Source: Halovenus carboxidivorans
GTDB taxonomy: Archaea > Halobacteriota > Halobacteria > Halobacteriales > Haloarculaceae
DNA length: 64,000 bases
NCBI RefSeq assembly: GCF_009831575.1
Contig: NZ_WUUT01000003.1
Span: forward strand, 370,748-434,747
Direction: 5' to 3'
Shown here piece after piece: positions 39,163 to 47,677 of the stretch. The translations under genes and the position numbers were made by a program. Position 1 is the first letter of the stretch, and every line of letters begins with the position of its first letter. Below the pieces are notes generated by a model. The model saw only the letters and a list, made by a program, of their open reading frames with translations, was not told the DNA's origin and ran no database searches.

Positions 39163-39330
39163 ATGGAACCGCAACGACTGGCCGGGCTGGCGCTGGTCGT
39201 CGCTGGCGTCTCCGGATACGTGGTCGGCGTCTACGTCAGCTATCCGGGCCGCTCGTTCTCGATTACCGCCGTCATGCTCGGTGTCGCGCTCGCTGCGACG
39301 GCCTCCTCACCGACGGAGGGGCCGACATGA
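39163..39330 (+). CDS. 55-residue membrane protein upstream of CorA
   Basis: A small protein with two hydrophobic stretches (RLAGLALVVAGVSGYVVGVYV and ITAVMLGVALAATAS), probably two membrane spans with a short loop. The start is the ATG giving MEPQRL. Its last four bases overlap the CorA start (ATGA), so they are translated together and may work together. Family not recognised. Confidence 0.75.
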   Translation: MEPQRLAGLALVVAGVSGYVVGVYVSYPGRSFSITAVMLGVALAATASSPTEGPT

Positions 39331-40313
39331 GCTTCAGCGCCGTCGTCTACACCGCCGAGGGGGCCGACCGCTACGACGACGTTCGGGCCGCAATCGACGC
39401 TCCGGGAGAGACCTGGATTCACGCCGAAGACGTCGACCCCAGCGACCTGGACCGGTTCGGTGAGCGCTTCGGTGTCCACCAGCTCGCGGTCGAGGACGTG
39501 TTCGACGGGCAGACCCGGCCGAAGTCCGAGCCCTACGAGACCCACACCTTCGTGTTGATGAAAACCGCGGAGCTAACCCAGCAGTCCGGCGTCGCGTTCA
39601 CCAAGGAGGTCCGTGCCAATCCCGTCGGGCTGTTCATCGGTGACGACTGGCTGCTCACGCTGTCGACGTCCGAACTCGACACCTTCGACCCGACCGCGGA
39701 GCAGTGGACCCGGCGATCCGACCGGATCGCCGAGCGCGGCACCGACTTCCTGGCGTACCAGCTCATCGACGCCATCGTCGACGACTACTTCGCCGTTCTC
39801 GACGAGATCGAGGACGACATCGAGGCGGTCGAGGATCGGGTGCTCGCCGATCCGGACCCGACAATCCTCGAATCGCTGAACGAGATTCGTCGGGACCTGC
39901 TGGCCTTCCGGAAGATCGCCTGGCCGGCCCGCGATGCGGTCTCTGCGCTCTCGCGCGGCGACATTCCGCACGTCGCCGATCAAAACGAGAAGTACTTCCG
40001 GGACGTGTACGATCACCTCGTCCAGGTCGTCGACCTGATCGAAACGTACCGCGACCTCTCCAGTGGCTCCCGCGATATCTATCTCGACGCGGTCTCACAG
40101 TCGACGAACGAGGTGATGAAGACGCTGACTGTCGTCGCGACGATCTTCATTCCGTTGACCTTCGTCGCCGGAGTCTACGGGATGAACTTCGACGGGACGC
40201 CGTTTTCGATGCCCGAACTCACCTGGACGTTCGGCTACCCGGCGGTCATGATCGGAATGGGACTGCTCGCGGGCACGATGCTCGTCCACTTCCGCCGACA
40301 GGGATGGCTCTGA
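39327..40313 (+). CDS. corA: CorA-family magnesium/cobalt channel
   Basis: 328 residues. A large acidic cytoplasmic domain (about 1-260) is followed by two C-terminal spans. The signature YGMNFDG lies after the first span. Homopentameric Mg2+ channel of the inner membrane. Coupled by a 4-nt overlap to the small membrane protein upstream. Confidence 0.95.
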   Translation: MSFSAVVYTAEGADRYDDVRAAIDAPGETWIHAEDVDPSDLDRFGERFGVHQLAVEDVFDGQTRPKSEPYETHTFVLMKTAELTQQSGVAFTKEVRANPVGLFIGDDWLLTLSTSELDTFDPTAEQWTRRSDRIAERGTDFLAYQLIDAIVDDYFAVLDEIEDDIEAVEDRVLADPDPTILESLNEIRRDLLAFRKIAWPARDAVSALSRGDIPHVADQNEKYFRDVYDHLVQVVDLIETYRDLSSGSRDIYLDAVSQSTNEVMKTLTVVATIFIPLTFVAGVYGMNFDGTPFSMPELTWTFGYPAVMIGMGLLAGTMLVHFRRQGWL

Positions 40314-40395
40314 ACGGCACGCAGTGAGCGTCCGCCGACCGGCGGACACGGAGCGCGGTCGCCGCTGCTCGGAGAACAGTCGGTGTCGGCTACGG

Positions 40396-41616
40396 CTACG
40401 CGAACGCGATCGGGGTTCCGGCCGTGTCGTCGTCTTCCTCGACCTTTTCGAGTGCGTTCTCGAAGTCTTCGCGGCGGATCTCCGTCCGTTCGTCCCGGAT
40501 CGCGAACATCCCGGCCTCGGTCGCCAGCGACGCGAGCTCCGCACCGGAGAAGCCTTCGGTTTCGGAGGCCAGTTCCGCGAGATCCACGTCGTCCGCGAGG
40601 TTCATCCCCTCGGTGTGGATCTCGAGAATCCGCTCGCGGCCGTCCCAGTTCGGCTTGGGCACCTCGATGAGGCGGTCGAACCGGCCGGGGCGGAGAATCG
40701 CGCGGTCGAGCATGTCGAAGCGGTTGGTCGCCGCGATGATACGGATCTCGCCGCGGTCGTCGAAGCCGTCCATCTCCGAGAGCAGTTGCATCATCGTTCG
40801 CTGGACCTCGGCGTCACCGGAGGTCTTCGACTCGGTTCGTTTCGAGGCGATGGCGTCGATCTCGTCGATGAAGATGACCGCGGGTTCGTTCTCGCTGGCC
40901 AACTCGAACAGATCCCGCACGAGTCGGGCACCCTCACCGATGAACTTCTGGACCAGTTCCGAGCCGGCCATCTTGATGAAGGTGGCGTCGGTCTCGTTGG
41001 CGACGGCCTTGGCGAGCATCGTCTTCCCGGTGCCCGGCGGGCCGTGCAACAGCACGCCCGACGGCGGTTCGATACCGACCGTCCGGAACTGTTCGGCGTT
41101 GATCAGCGGCTGTTCGACGGCTTCGCGGACCTCCTGAATCTGCTCGTCGAGCCCACCGATGTCGTCGTAGGTCACGTCGGGACTCCCGTCGACCTGCATC
41201 GCCTGCGCACGGGCGTCGGTCTCGGGTTCGAGCACCGACTGCACGGCGAAGGAGTCGTTGATCGCCACTCGGTCGCCCGCTTCGAGTTCCTCTCGGATCC
41301 CCGGAGAGACCTCTGTCAACACCTCTTGGTTGTTGCCGTGCTGTTTGACGACGACGCCGTCGTCGAGCAACTCCTCGGCGGTCGCGATGTACAGTGAGGA
41401 GGACTTCAGCGTGTCGTTCTCCCGTTCGAGTCGGTCGACTTTCTCCGTCAGATTCTCCCGACGTGTCTTCGCCCGTTCGAGTTGGGTGTCGAGCTGTTCG
41501 TGTACTTCCAGTACGTCTTCGAGGTGGCTCCGGAGCGCTTCGAGCCGTTCGTCCGGCGACATATCCGGGTCGAGATCCAGGCGCGGGCGCTCAGGAAGTG
41601 ACGGACTGCGAGACAT
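40396..41616 (-). CDS. pan: proteasome-activating nucleotidase
   Basis: 406 residues. An N-terminal coiled coil (about 20-75) leads to an OB domain (about 75-150) and AAA+ ATPase with Walker A GPPGTGKT (about 191-198), Walker B VIFIDEIDAIA, and arginine-finger/second-region RPGRFDR. It unfolds substrates for the 20S proteasome. The C-terminus ends Ile-Ala-Phe-Ala, so the HbYX docking motif has Phe instead of Tyr. It converges with CorA. Confidence 0.95.
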   Translation of the reverse strand: MSRSPSLPERPRLDLDPDMSPDERLEALRSHLEDVLEVHEQLDTQLERAKTRRENLTEKVDRLERENDTLKSSSLYIATAEELLDDGVVVKQHGNNQEVLTEVSPGIREELEAGDRVAINDSFAVQSVLEPETDARAQAMQVDGSPDVTYDDIGGLDEQIQEVREAVEQPLINAEQFRTVGIEPPSGVLLHGPPGTGKTMLAKAVANETDATFIKMAGSELVQKFIGEGARLVRDLFELASENEPAVIFIDEIDAIASKRTESKTSGDAEVQRTMMQLLSEMDGFDDRGEIRIIAATNRFDMLDRAILRPGRFDRLIEVPKPNWDGRERILEIHTEGMNLADDVDLAELASETEGFSGAELASLATEAGMFAIRDERTEIRREDFENALEKVEEDDDTAGTPIAFA

Positions 41617-41723
41617 TTGGATACCTGACCTTAGAAGCCGGTAAATATAGGTTCTTCGGCACCGGGAAGATCGGCCACCCGCGCCCCACCGGGATTTTTG
41701 TCACTCGTCGACAATATGAGGGT

Positions 41724-42395
41724 ATGCACGTCCTTCGCGGTCGGGCAGACACGCCCGAGCGCGACCGCGCGCGCTCGCGAGAACTGCTCGATCTGGCGAC
41801 GGAGCGAGACAGCCCACACCTCCGGGTCTGGCAGCCACCCCGACACGTCGCCTTCGGCCGCCGGGATCGCTCACGGCCCGGCTACGACCGTGCCCGAAAC
41901 CGGCTCCGAGACCGGAACATCCCGGTGATCGAGCGTAGCACCGGCGGTCACGCCGTCCTGTTCACCGGAAACACGGTTTCGGTCGTGCTTGCGACGCCCA
42001 TCGAGGAGGCACGCTCGGGTATCACCGACCGTTACGAGCGAGCCACCGACCGACTTCGAGAGGCGTTGTGCGATCTCGGAGTCGACGCGGAACCGGGCGA
42101 ACCCGACGGGGCATTCTGTCCGGGGACGCACTCGCTGTCGGCCGAGGGCAAGATCGTCGGACTCGCACAACGGATCCGCCAAGACGTGGCCGTCGTCGCC
42201 GGCATCGTCGTCCTCGAGGATCACGAGGAAATCGCGGAGGTTCTCGGCCCGGTCTACGACGACCTGGAGATACCGTTTGCCGCCGACGCGACGGGCAGTA
42301 TCGCCCGCGCTGGCGGCGTGACCGATGCCGAGGCGGTTACGACGGCGATAGAAACGGCGTTCACCGACGGCGACGCGACAGTCGAGCGGGTCTGA
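41724..42395 (+). CDS. lipoate-protein ligase A / BPL-LPL family protein
   Basis: 223 residues. The BPL/LPL catalytic-fold motifs are RVWQPPRHVAFGRRD (about 34-48), RSTGGHAV (about 74-81) and a Lys in AEGKIVGLAQR (about 138-148). Attaches or transfers lipoyl or octanoyl groups; it might be an octanoyltransferase-like or scaffold protein, since the C-terminal accessory domain is absent. The start is the ATG giving MHVLRGRAD. It is divergent from PAN with about 107 bp between. Confidence 0.88.
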   Translation: MHVLRGRADTPERDRARSRELLDLATERDSPHLRVWQPPRHVAFGRRDRSRPGYDRARNRLRDRNIPVIERSTGGHAVLFTGNTVSVVLATPIEEARSGITDRYERATDRLREALCDLGVDAEPGEPDGAFCPGTHSLSAEGKIVGLAQRIRQDVAVVAGIVVLEDHEEIAEVLGPVYDDLEIPFAADATGSIARAGGVTDAEAVTTAIETAFTDGDATVERV

Positions 42396-42452
42396 CGGCG
42401 GTCGCTTCGACAGTCCGGGAGACTTAGGAGGTCGCGCGCGTACACGACTGGT

Positions 42453-43739
42453 ATGCTCATCGAAGACGCGACCCTCGCCGATGGCCGGCGGCGCGATGTC
42501 CGGGTCAGCGGCGAGCGAATCGATACCGTTGCGGCGGCGGGGAGCCTCGATGCGGGGGCGGACGAACGGGTGCTCGGTGCCACGGGGAAGCGACTACTGC
42601 CCGGAATGATCGACACACACGTCCACTTCCGACAGCCGGGTTTTGGACACAAGGAGACGTGGACGACCGGGAGCAAAAGCGCCGCTGCCGGCGGCGTCAC
42701 GACCGTCGTCGATCAGCCGAACACCAATCCGCCGACGGTGACCGGGGCGGCGTACGACGAAAAGGTCGACTACGCCGCGGAATCGCTGGTCGATTACGGG
42801 ATCAACGGCGGCGTCACCCCCGACTGGAATCCGGCGGAACTGTTCGAGCGGCCCCTGTTCGCGCTCGGCGAGGTGTTTCTCGCTGACTCGACCGGTGACA
42901 TGGGTATCGACGGCCAACTGTTCGCGGAGGCCCTCGACCGCGCGACTGAGTCCGACACGACCGTGACGGTCCACGCCGAGGACGCGACGCTGTTCAACGA
43001 GAGCGCACGGGACCGGACGGACGCCGACGCCTGGAGTGCCTACCGGACTGCACGGGCGGAGGAGGAGGCCGTTCGACGGGCCTGCTCGCTCGCTACCGAC
43101 CGAGACGCTCGCATCCACATCGCACACACCAGCACCCCGGAGGGCATCGATATCGCCGCGGAGGCGGGAATGACCTGCGAGGTCACTCCACATCATCTCT
43201 TTCTCTCACGCAACGATCTGGACGAACTCGGAACCCACGGCCGCATGAATCCGCCGTTGCGCCGCGAACGCCGCCGCCAGCGCGTCTACGAGCGTGTTGC
43301 AGACGGGACAGTCGATATGATCGCGACCGATCACGCGCCGCACACGGCCGCCGAGAAGGACACCGATATCTGGTCGGCACCCAGCGGCGTCCCGGGCGTC
43401 GAGACGGTGCTCCCGCTGCTTCTGGTCGAGGCTGCCGAGGGCCGTCTTAGCTTCGGGCGGGTGCGGGATCTGACGGCGGCTACCCCGGCGGACGTGTTCG
43501 ACCTGCCGGATCGCGGGGCCGTCGAAGAGGGGAATTACGCCGATCTGGTGCTGGTCGATCCCGACGAGACCGAGCAGATCCGCGCCGGGGACCTCCACAC
43601 CAACTGCGACTGGACGCCGTTCGAGGGGTGGGACGCTATCTTCCCCGAATGGACGATGCTCCGCGGCCAGATGGCCTACGAGCGAGCGTCTGACTCGTTC
43701 GGCCCCGCTCGCGGCGAGAACGTCCGCTCTCTGGCCTGA
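42453..43739 (+). CDS. pyrC: dihydroorotase
   Basis: A 428-residue amidohydrolase-fold enzyme cyclising carbamoyl-aspartate to dihydroorotate. Metal ligands His56 and His58 are in IDTHVHFRQPG. TTVVDQPNTNPPTV, CEVTPHHLFL, GRMNPPLR and DMIATDHAPH (Asp ligand) follow the dihydroorotase pattern. Cytoplasmic. Feeds PyrD (20-1069). It is downstream of the lipoate-ligase-like gene by 57 bp and probably has its own promoter (an AT-poor ACTTAG box near 42421). Confidence 0.95.
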   Translation: MLIEDATLADGRRRDVRVSGERIDTVAAAGSLDAGADERVLGATGKRLLPGMIDTHVHFRQPGFGHKETWTTGSKSAAAGGVTTVVDQPNTNPPTVTGAAYDEKVDYAAESLVDYGINGGVTPDWNPAELFERPLFALGEVFLADSTGDMGIDGQLFAEALDRATESDTTVTVHAEDATLFNESARDRTDADAWSAYRTARAEEEAVRRACSLATDRDARIHIAHTSTPEGIDIAAEAGMTCEVTPHHLFLSRNDLDELGTHGRMNPPLRRERRRQRVYERVADGTVDMIATDHAPHTAAEKDTDIWSAPSGVPGVETVLPLLLVEAAEGRLSFGRVRDLTAATPADVFDLPDRGAVEEGNYADLVLVDPDETEQIRAGDLHTNCDWTPFEGWDAIFPEWTMLRGQMAYERASDSFGPARGENVRSLA

Positions 43740-43741
43740 GT

Positions 43742-44170
43742 TCACGCACTCTCGGCGGCTTCGAGAAACTCCGCCAGCGTCTCCGACAACTCGGTCGGTT
43801 GGTCGTACTCTGTCACCTCGATATCGTCGCAGCCGCGGATCATCGCCGAGAGGTCGTGTTCGGCCTCGGGTCGGTAGAGGCAGTGGATCGGCGTCCCGAG
43901 TTCGACCGCCCGACCGAGTTCGTAGCCGACGCCGAGGCTCGGGGTCGATACCTCCGCGACGACCGCATCCGCCTGTCGGAGCCACGCCAAGTCCTGCTCG
44001 TGGATGTCGTGGTCGGTCATCCCGGCCTGTGTCTCTTCCTCCTGTACGGTCTCCGTGCCGACATGTTCGGTCAGCACGGTCCCGTACTCGTTCAGCAGTT
44101 CGATCAACTCGGCATATAGCTCCACGTCGGACTGTCCCCCGCGGATGGATCCGGCGAAGTAGATGTCCAT
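43742..44170 (-). CDS. nucleoside 2-deoxyribosyltransferase-like protein
   Basis: 142 residues. The family blocks are YFAGSIRGG (residues 4-12), EQDLAWLRQADAVVAEVSTPSLGVGYELGRA and PIHCLYR. The Glu in VAEVSTPS-GVGYELG is the typical catalytic region. It hydrolyses or transfers the glycosidic bond of (deoxy)nucleosides or nucleotides (Rcl/DNPH1-like). The start is the ATG giving MDIYFAGS. It is convergent with pyrC, with a 2-bp gap. Confidence 0.88.
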   Translation of the reverse strand: MDIYFAGSIRGGQSDVELYAELIELLNEYGTVLTEHVGTETVQEEETQAGMTDHDIHEQDLAWLRQADAVVAEVSTPSLGVGYELGRAVELGTPIHCLYRPEAEHDLSAMIRGCDDIEVTEYDQPTELSETLAEFLEAAESA

Positions 44171-44260
44171 GCCGGAACCTGTGGCGGACGCAGAAAAACG
44201 GTTCTGAAAGCCGGACGCTCCGGCGGCGGAGTTATACCGCTCCGGGGCTACGTACTGGTG

Positions 44261-44995
44261 ATGACTCACCCTTCGCTGGATCAGATCGTGCGGGACCTCC
44301 GCAGCCGCGGGTTCACTGTCGACGGTGACGAACGGTCGATCGTCGCCCGCGACGGCCCGACTACGCTTGCCGGTGTCGACGCTCCGCTCGAAGCCGTTCG
44401 CCTGTCCAGAAACGATCCGCTGGCCGTTATTTCAGCGGTTGCGACGACCGCCCACGAGGGTCGCGTCCCAGTTCTGGTCGTCGACGAACACGACCGTGAT
44501 GGCGTTCGTGAACTGCTGTCCTCGCCGTTTGCCATCGCCGGCCGCACCGACGGTCTGCGGCAGTTCTACACCGTCGAGGATCGGATTCAACTGACCGACG
44601 ATACCTTCGCCTGCGTCGACACCGATGGAGCGTTCTCGTGGGCGGAGGTGGCCGACAGTGCGAGTCCCGAGTCACCACAACTTCACCTCCGTGTCGGGGG
44701 GCAGACGGTTGCGGTCCTCGATTCCGTCGAGGGATTAGCCTGTCCCGGCCCGTCGCCCGCCGCGTTCCGGCACCGCTACGCCCGCGGAGAGGACGGACGA
44801 TTCCGCGTCTACGAGGGTGAGAGCGCAGTCGGTAGCTACTCCGGGGTCACGGATATGCGCACCCACGGTGTCCGGCCCGTCCCGCTTCCGCTCGTTCCGG
44901 AACACCACGTTCGCACCAACGGCCACCTCGCCCGTGCTGTCCTGCTCGCAGTCCCAGACGCCGACGGCGTCCGGTACGAACCCGCGCGGACGTAG
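44261..44995 (+). CDS. conserved-looking hypothetical protein
   Basis: A 244-residue acidic, soluble protein with no membrane span or known motif. The N-terminal half alternates strands and helices (ARDGPTTLAGVDAPL, then RVPVLVVDEHDRDGVRELL), and the C-terminal half contains a repeated G-V-x-P-V-P-L-P-L stretch. The start may be the ATG used here or the preceding GTG. It is divergent from the deoxyribosyltransferase-like gene by 90 bp. Function unknown. Confidence 0.75.
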   Translation: MTHPSLDQIVRDLRSRGFTVDGDERSIVARDGPTTLAGVDAPLEAVRLSRNDPLAVISAVATTAHEGRVPVLVVDEHDRDGVRELLSSPFAIAGRTDGLRQFYTVEDRIQLTDDTFACVDTDGAFSWAEVADSASPESPQLHLRVGGQTVAVLDSVEGLACPGPSPAAFRHRYARGEDGRFRVYEGESAVGSYSGVTDMRTHGVRPVPLPLVPEHHVRTNGHLARAVLLAVPDADGVRYEPART

Positions 44996-45257
44996 CCGAA
45001 TCGGTCCCGCCTGATCCGCGGAGATCAGTCTTCCTCACCGGACGATACCGTCACAGCGGCACTGTCTCGTCGCGTCCTGATGCGTAGCGTAGCCACGGCC
45101 AGCGACCGGAGGAAAGACACTCCCGGCCTGGTCTCCATACACACATTCAGCACGCGCCAGTCGTGTATATAATATTATTATTTCATATCAGGGTACAATC
45201 AAAATAATACAAAAATACTAATACACCTCCTCAGAATAATCCCATCGGGTGACTCAT

Positions 45258-45881
45258 ATGTCACAGAATGATGACAACACGCGGACAGGAAGACAGGGTC
45301 AGAACGCGAACCAGCGAAGTCGACAGGGACCGCGACAGCAGCAACAGCAGGGGCAGCGACAGCGGCGACAGTCCCAGCCCCCGACCGCGGACGCACAGCC
45401 CCAGCAGCCACAGTCCGCTTCGGTGCCGCTGCTCGACGGCGAGTCAATCCTGATCGACGCTCGCCCGGCGTGGTCGGCGTACGCGTACTACTTCGTGCTC
45501 GCCGCGGTCCTGTTTCTCGGCGGCCTCGCTGCCGGCAACCAGGCGACAGTCCTCGGCATCATCGCGGCGCTGGCCATCGTCGGGTACGTCTGGTACAAGC
45601 GGCGGGGAATTAGATACGTCGTGACCGACCGGCGGATGATGGTCGTCACGGGCCACTCCTCGAAGATGACCAACGAGGCGTGGATGGTCGACATCAAGAA
45701 CCTCAAAACCGGGGCGTCGTTCCTCGAACGGGTGCTCGGCCACGGTCACATCAGCGTCGATTCGGACATCACCTCCGCCGGGTTCGGGCGGTTCAGTGGG
45801 ATGACCTTCGGCGGCATCGACAACCACGAGCAGATCGCTCAGATCATCCGCGAACGACAGAACAGCGCGAAGATGGACTGA
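45258..45881 (+). CDS. PH-domain (bPH2-like) membrane protein
   Basis: 207 residues. The N-terminal 50 residues are a Gln/Arg-rich, disordered tract (GPRQQQQQGQRQRRQ). Two membrane spans follow (YAYYFVLAAVLFLGGLAAG and ATVLGIIAALAIVGYVWY). The C-terminal bPH2 domain starts at IRYVVTDRRMMVVTG. The group usually sits at the membrane; its function is unclear. An AT-rich region (45160-45240) precedes it, probably the promoter. The polar tract is unusual compared with its neighbours. Confidence 0.85.
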   Translation: MSQNDDNTRTGRQGQNANQRSRQGPRQQQQQGQRQRRQSQPPTADAQPQQPQSASVPLLDGESILIDARPAWSAYAYYFVLAAVLFLGGLAAGNQATVLGIIAALAIVGYVWYKRRGIRYVVTDRRMMVVTGHSSKMTNEAWMVDIKNLKTGASFLERVLGHGHISVDSDITSAGFGRFSGMTFGGIDNHEQIAQIIRERQNSAKMD

Positions 45882-46293
45882 CGACGGGGCCGACAGCACC
45901 ACTGGCGGTTCGTAGCTTCTCGTCGAACGAGGTGGCCACCCCGCCGACGTAGCCTCGTCTACCGACCACTTTCGTTTCTGACGATCCACTCTCGACCAGT
46001 TACCGCGGCCCACCTGCTATCTGTTGTGTCGCTGCAACGTGGGGTCGTCCACCCGAGATCTCGTCGAGCCCCGGCGCGATATTATCGAATTTGATTCTGC
46101 AACGATCGCGCCGAGCCTCGGATCTCGTTCCTGTTTGTATTTCTGAATACTTCCGAAAAACGCAATACAGCGGGGCTATTTTCTGAGCGTGAAATCACTG
46201 TTTCGGGTGTGAAAGGCGTTCCCGCCCGATAATCAAATTTCAAAATTGTTAATCGAACATGGGGGTTTATACTCACCTCTCTCATGGGATCGG
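45882..46293. other. non-coding stretch upstream of the pilin gene
   Basis: 412 bp with no supportable gene. The second half is more AT-rich, for example 46120-46260, and includes gggtttatact at 46264-46274. That TATA-like box lies about 25-30 bp before the pilin start. Nothing else was recognised. Confidence 0.45.
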
Positions 46294-46794
46294 ATGGAAA
46301 TGCAGCGCATCAAAGACATGCTACAGAACGACGACAGCGCAGTGAGCCCAGTGATCGGTGTGATCCTGATGGTCGCGATTACGGTGATTCTCGCGGCCGT
46401 GATCGCATCGTTCGTACTCGGGCTCGGGGACCAGGGGGAACCGGCACCGCAACCGACGATTGACTCAAGCGTGGACACTGGAAATATCACGTTAGACGTA
46501 ACGGGGGGTGATGCGTTCAGTGCATCTGATTCTACCATCGAGGGAGAGATTGACGGGAATCCATTCAGCGTTGATCTGGACTCGGCCCCAGTTGACGAAC
46601 TCTCTGCCGGAGATACTATTGTCGTTAACTCGACTGCACCGACGGCGTCCGCCACTCAGGCAGTCTATGTGAACGGCCAGCAGGTGGATACCATCTCTGT
46701 CGGGGCGGACCCAGCAACGACCGAGTGGGAAGTCCAGATTATCTGGAACCCGTCCGATCAGGACTCCCAGATTATCTACGAAGACTCCTCGTAA
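46294..46794 (+). CDS. archaeal type IV pilin (PilA-like)
   Basis: 166 residues. It has the haloarchaeal pilin head: NDDSAVSPVIGVILMVAITV (residues 12-31) with prepilin-peptidase cleavage expected near Ala16-Val17, then a hydrophobic helix to about residue 46. The polar, low-charge C-terminal domain is rich in Thr, Ser and Asp. The usual Arg or Lys before the cleavage site is Ser here. No other pilus genes are adjacent. The start is the first of two in-frame ATGs (46294, 46300). Confidence 0.9.
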   Translation: MEMQRIKDMLQNDDSAVSPVIGVILMVAITVILAAVIASFVLGLGDQGEPAPQPTIDSSVDTGNITLDVTGGDAFSASDSTIEGEIDGNPFSVDLDSAPVDELSAGDTIVVNSTAPTASATQAVYVNGQQVDTISVGADPATTEWEVQIIWNPSDQDSQIIYEDSS

Positions 46795-46931
46795 CCGGGG
46801 ATTCCACTTTTCCGATTTTATTAGCGCGGTCAGTGGCAACGCTCCGGTGACACCGCCTGACGACTGAGCGACACCGCGAGTTCAGTTCCCGTTACAGACC
46901 TGTCGCTCTGGAGTGCTGATGGTGGGAAAAG

Positions 46932-47004
46932 TGGGCCGGCCCAGATTCGAACTGAGGTTACGGCCACCCGAAGGCCGAAGGATACCAAGCTACCCCACCG
47001 GCCC
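46932..47004 (-). tRNA. tRNA-Pro (CGG)
   Basis: A 73-nt cloverleaf on the minus strand. The acceptor GGGCCGG pairs with CCGGCCC and the discriminator is A. The anticodon loop TTCGGGT gives CGG (plus-strand 46968-46970). The T-arm CTCAGTTCGAATCTGGG is canonical. No intron. Located just downstream of trmY, in the same direction. Confidence 0.95.
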
Positions 47005-47058
47005 GCATGTGTGACGTGTCGGTCGGACAGTTTAACGGTTGCGAAACGACTGAACCGC

Positions 47059-47640
47059 TCACCCGTCGGTGTCGAGCCAGTTGTGCGTGACGGCGATGGC
47101 GTGGTCGGCGTGAATCGCCTTCGGTCCGAGACAGATCTCCCCTGCCGCGTACTCCGCGATGGTCTCAGCGTCGTCGTCGTGGAACTCCTGGTGATTCGAG
47201 AGGACGAAGGCCGGCGACTCCGGTGGGGATCGCTCGGATTTCGGCGTGCCGTCGGGATGAAGCCGATATATTTCGCTCTGTTCGCTCACCGTTGCGAGCG
47301 TCGCGTCGAGGTCCATCCGAACGAGGGAGACTCCCGAGGAGACCTCGACCGGGATCTGGCCGATCGCTTCCTCCCGTTCGGCCAGCGCCGAGCGGATCAG
47401 CGCGGCCGTCGAGCGTTCGTCCGGGTGCAGGCCGCGCAGGTTCTCCCCCTCGAACCGGACCGTGAACTCGTCGCCGAGGACGAGGTGCGTCTGGACGCTC
47501 TCGCGGAGTCCGTGCGAGAGCAGCAACGAAGCAGTCACACAGCGGGCGAGCAGGTCCATCCGTCCCGCCGCGGGCAGGTCGTCGAGCGCGAACTCGTCCG
47601 TAGTGGGCGCGTTCCGTCCCACGACGATGAACTGGCGCAT
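47059..47640 (-). CDS. trmY: tRNA (pseudouridine-54 N1)-methyltransferase TrmY
   Basis: 193 residues of the SPOUT-type DUF358 family, which methylates pseudouridine 54 in archaeal tRNA T-loops. It begins RQFIVVGRNAPTTDEF. VLSNHQEF and CLGPKAIHADHAI near the C-terminus are the SAM-binding trefoil-knot segments. It lies next to tRNA-Pro in the same direction, with 55 bp between. Confidence 0.93.
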   Translation of the reverse strand: MRQFIVVGRNAPTTDEFALDDLPAAGRMDLLARCVTASLLLSHGLRESVQTHLVLGDEFTVRFEGENLRGLHPDERSTAALIRSALAEREEAIGQIPVEVSSGVSLVRMDLDATLATVSEQSEIYRLHPDGTPKSERSPPESPAFVLSNHQEFHDDDAETIAEYAAGEICLGPKAIHADHAIAVTHNWLDTDG

Positions 47641-47677
47641 ACCGAAGACTCGCCGTCGGCACGCTTAGACACGTCGG

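Noticed and set aside
45160-45240. AT-rich tract as a possible replication origin
   Set aside because: No origin repeat pairs and no orc1/cdc6 gene nearby. It is better explained as a promoter of the PH-domain gene.
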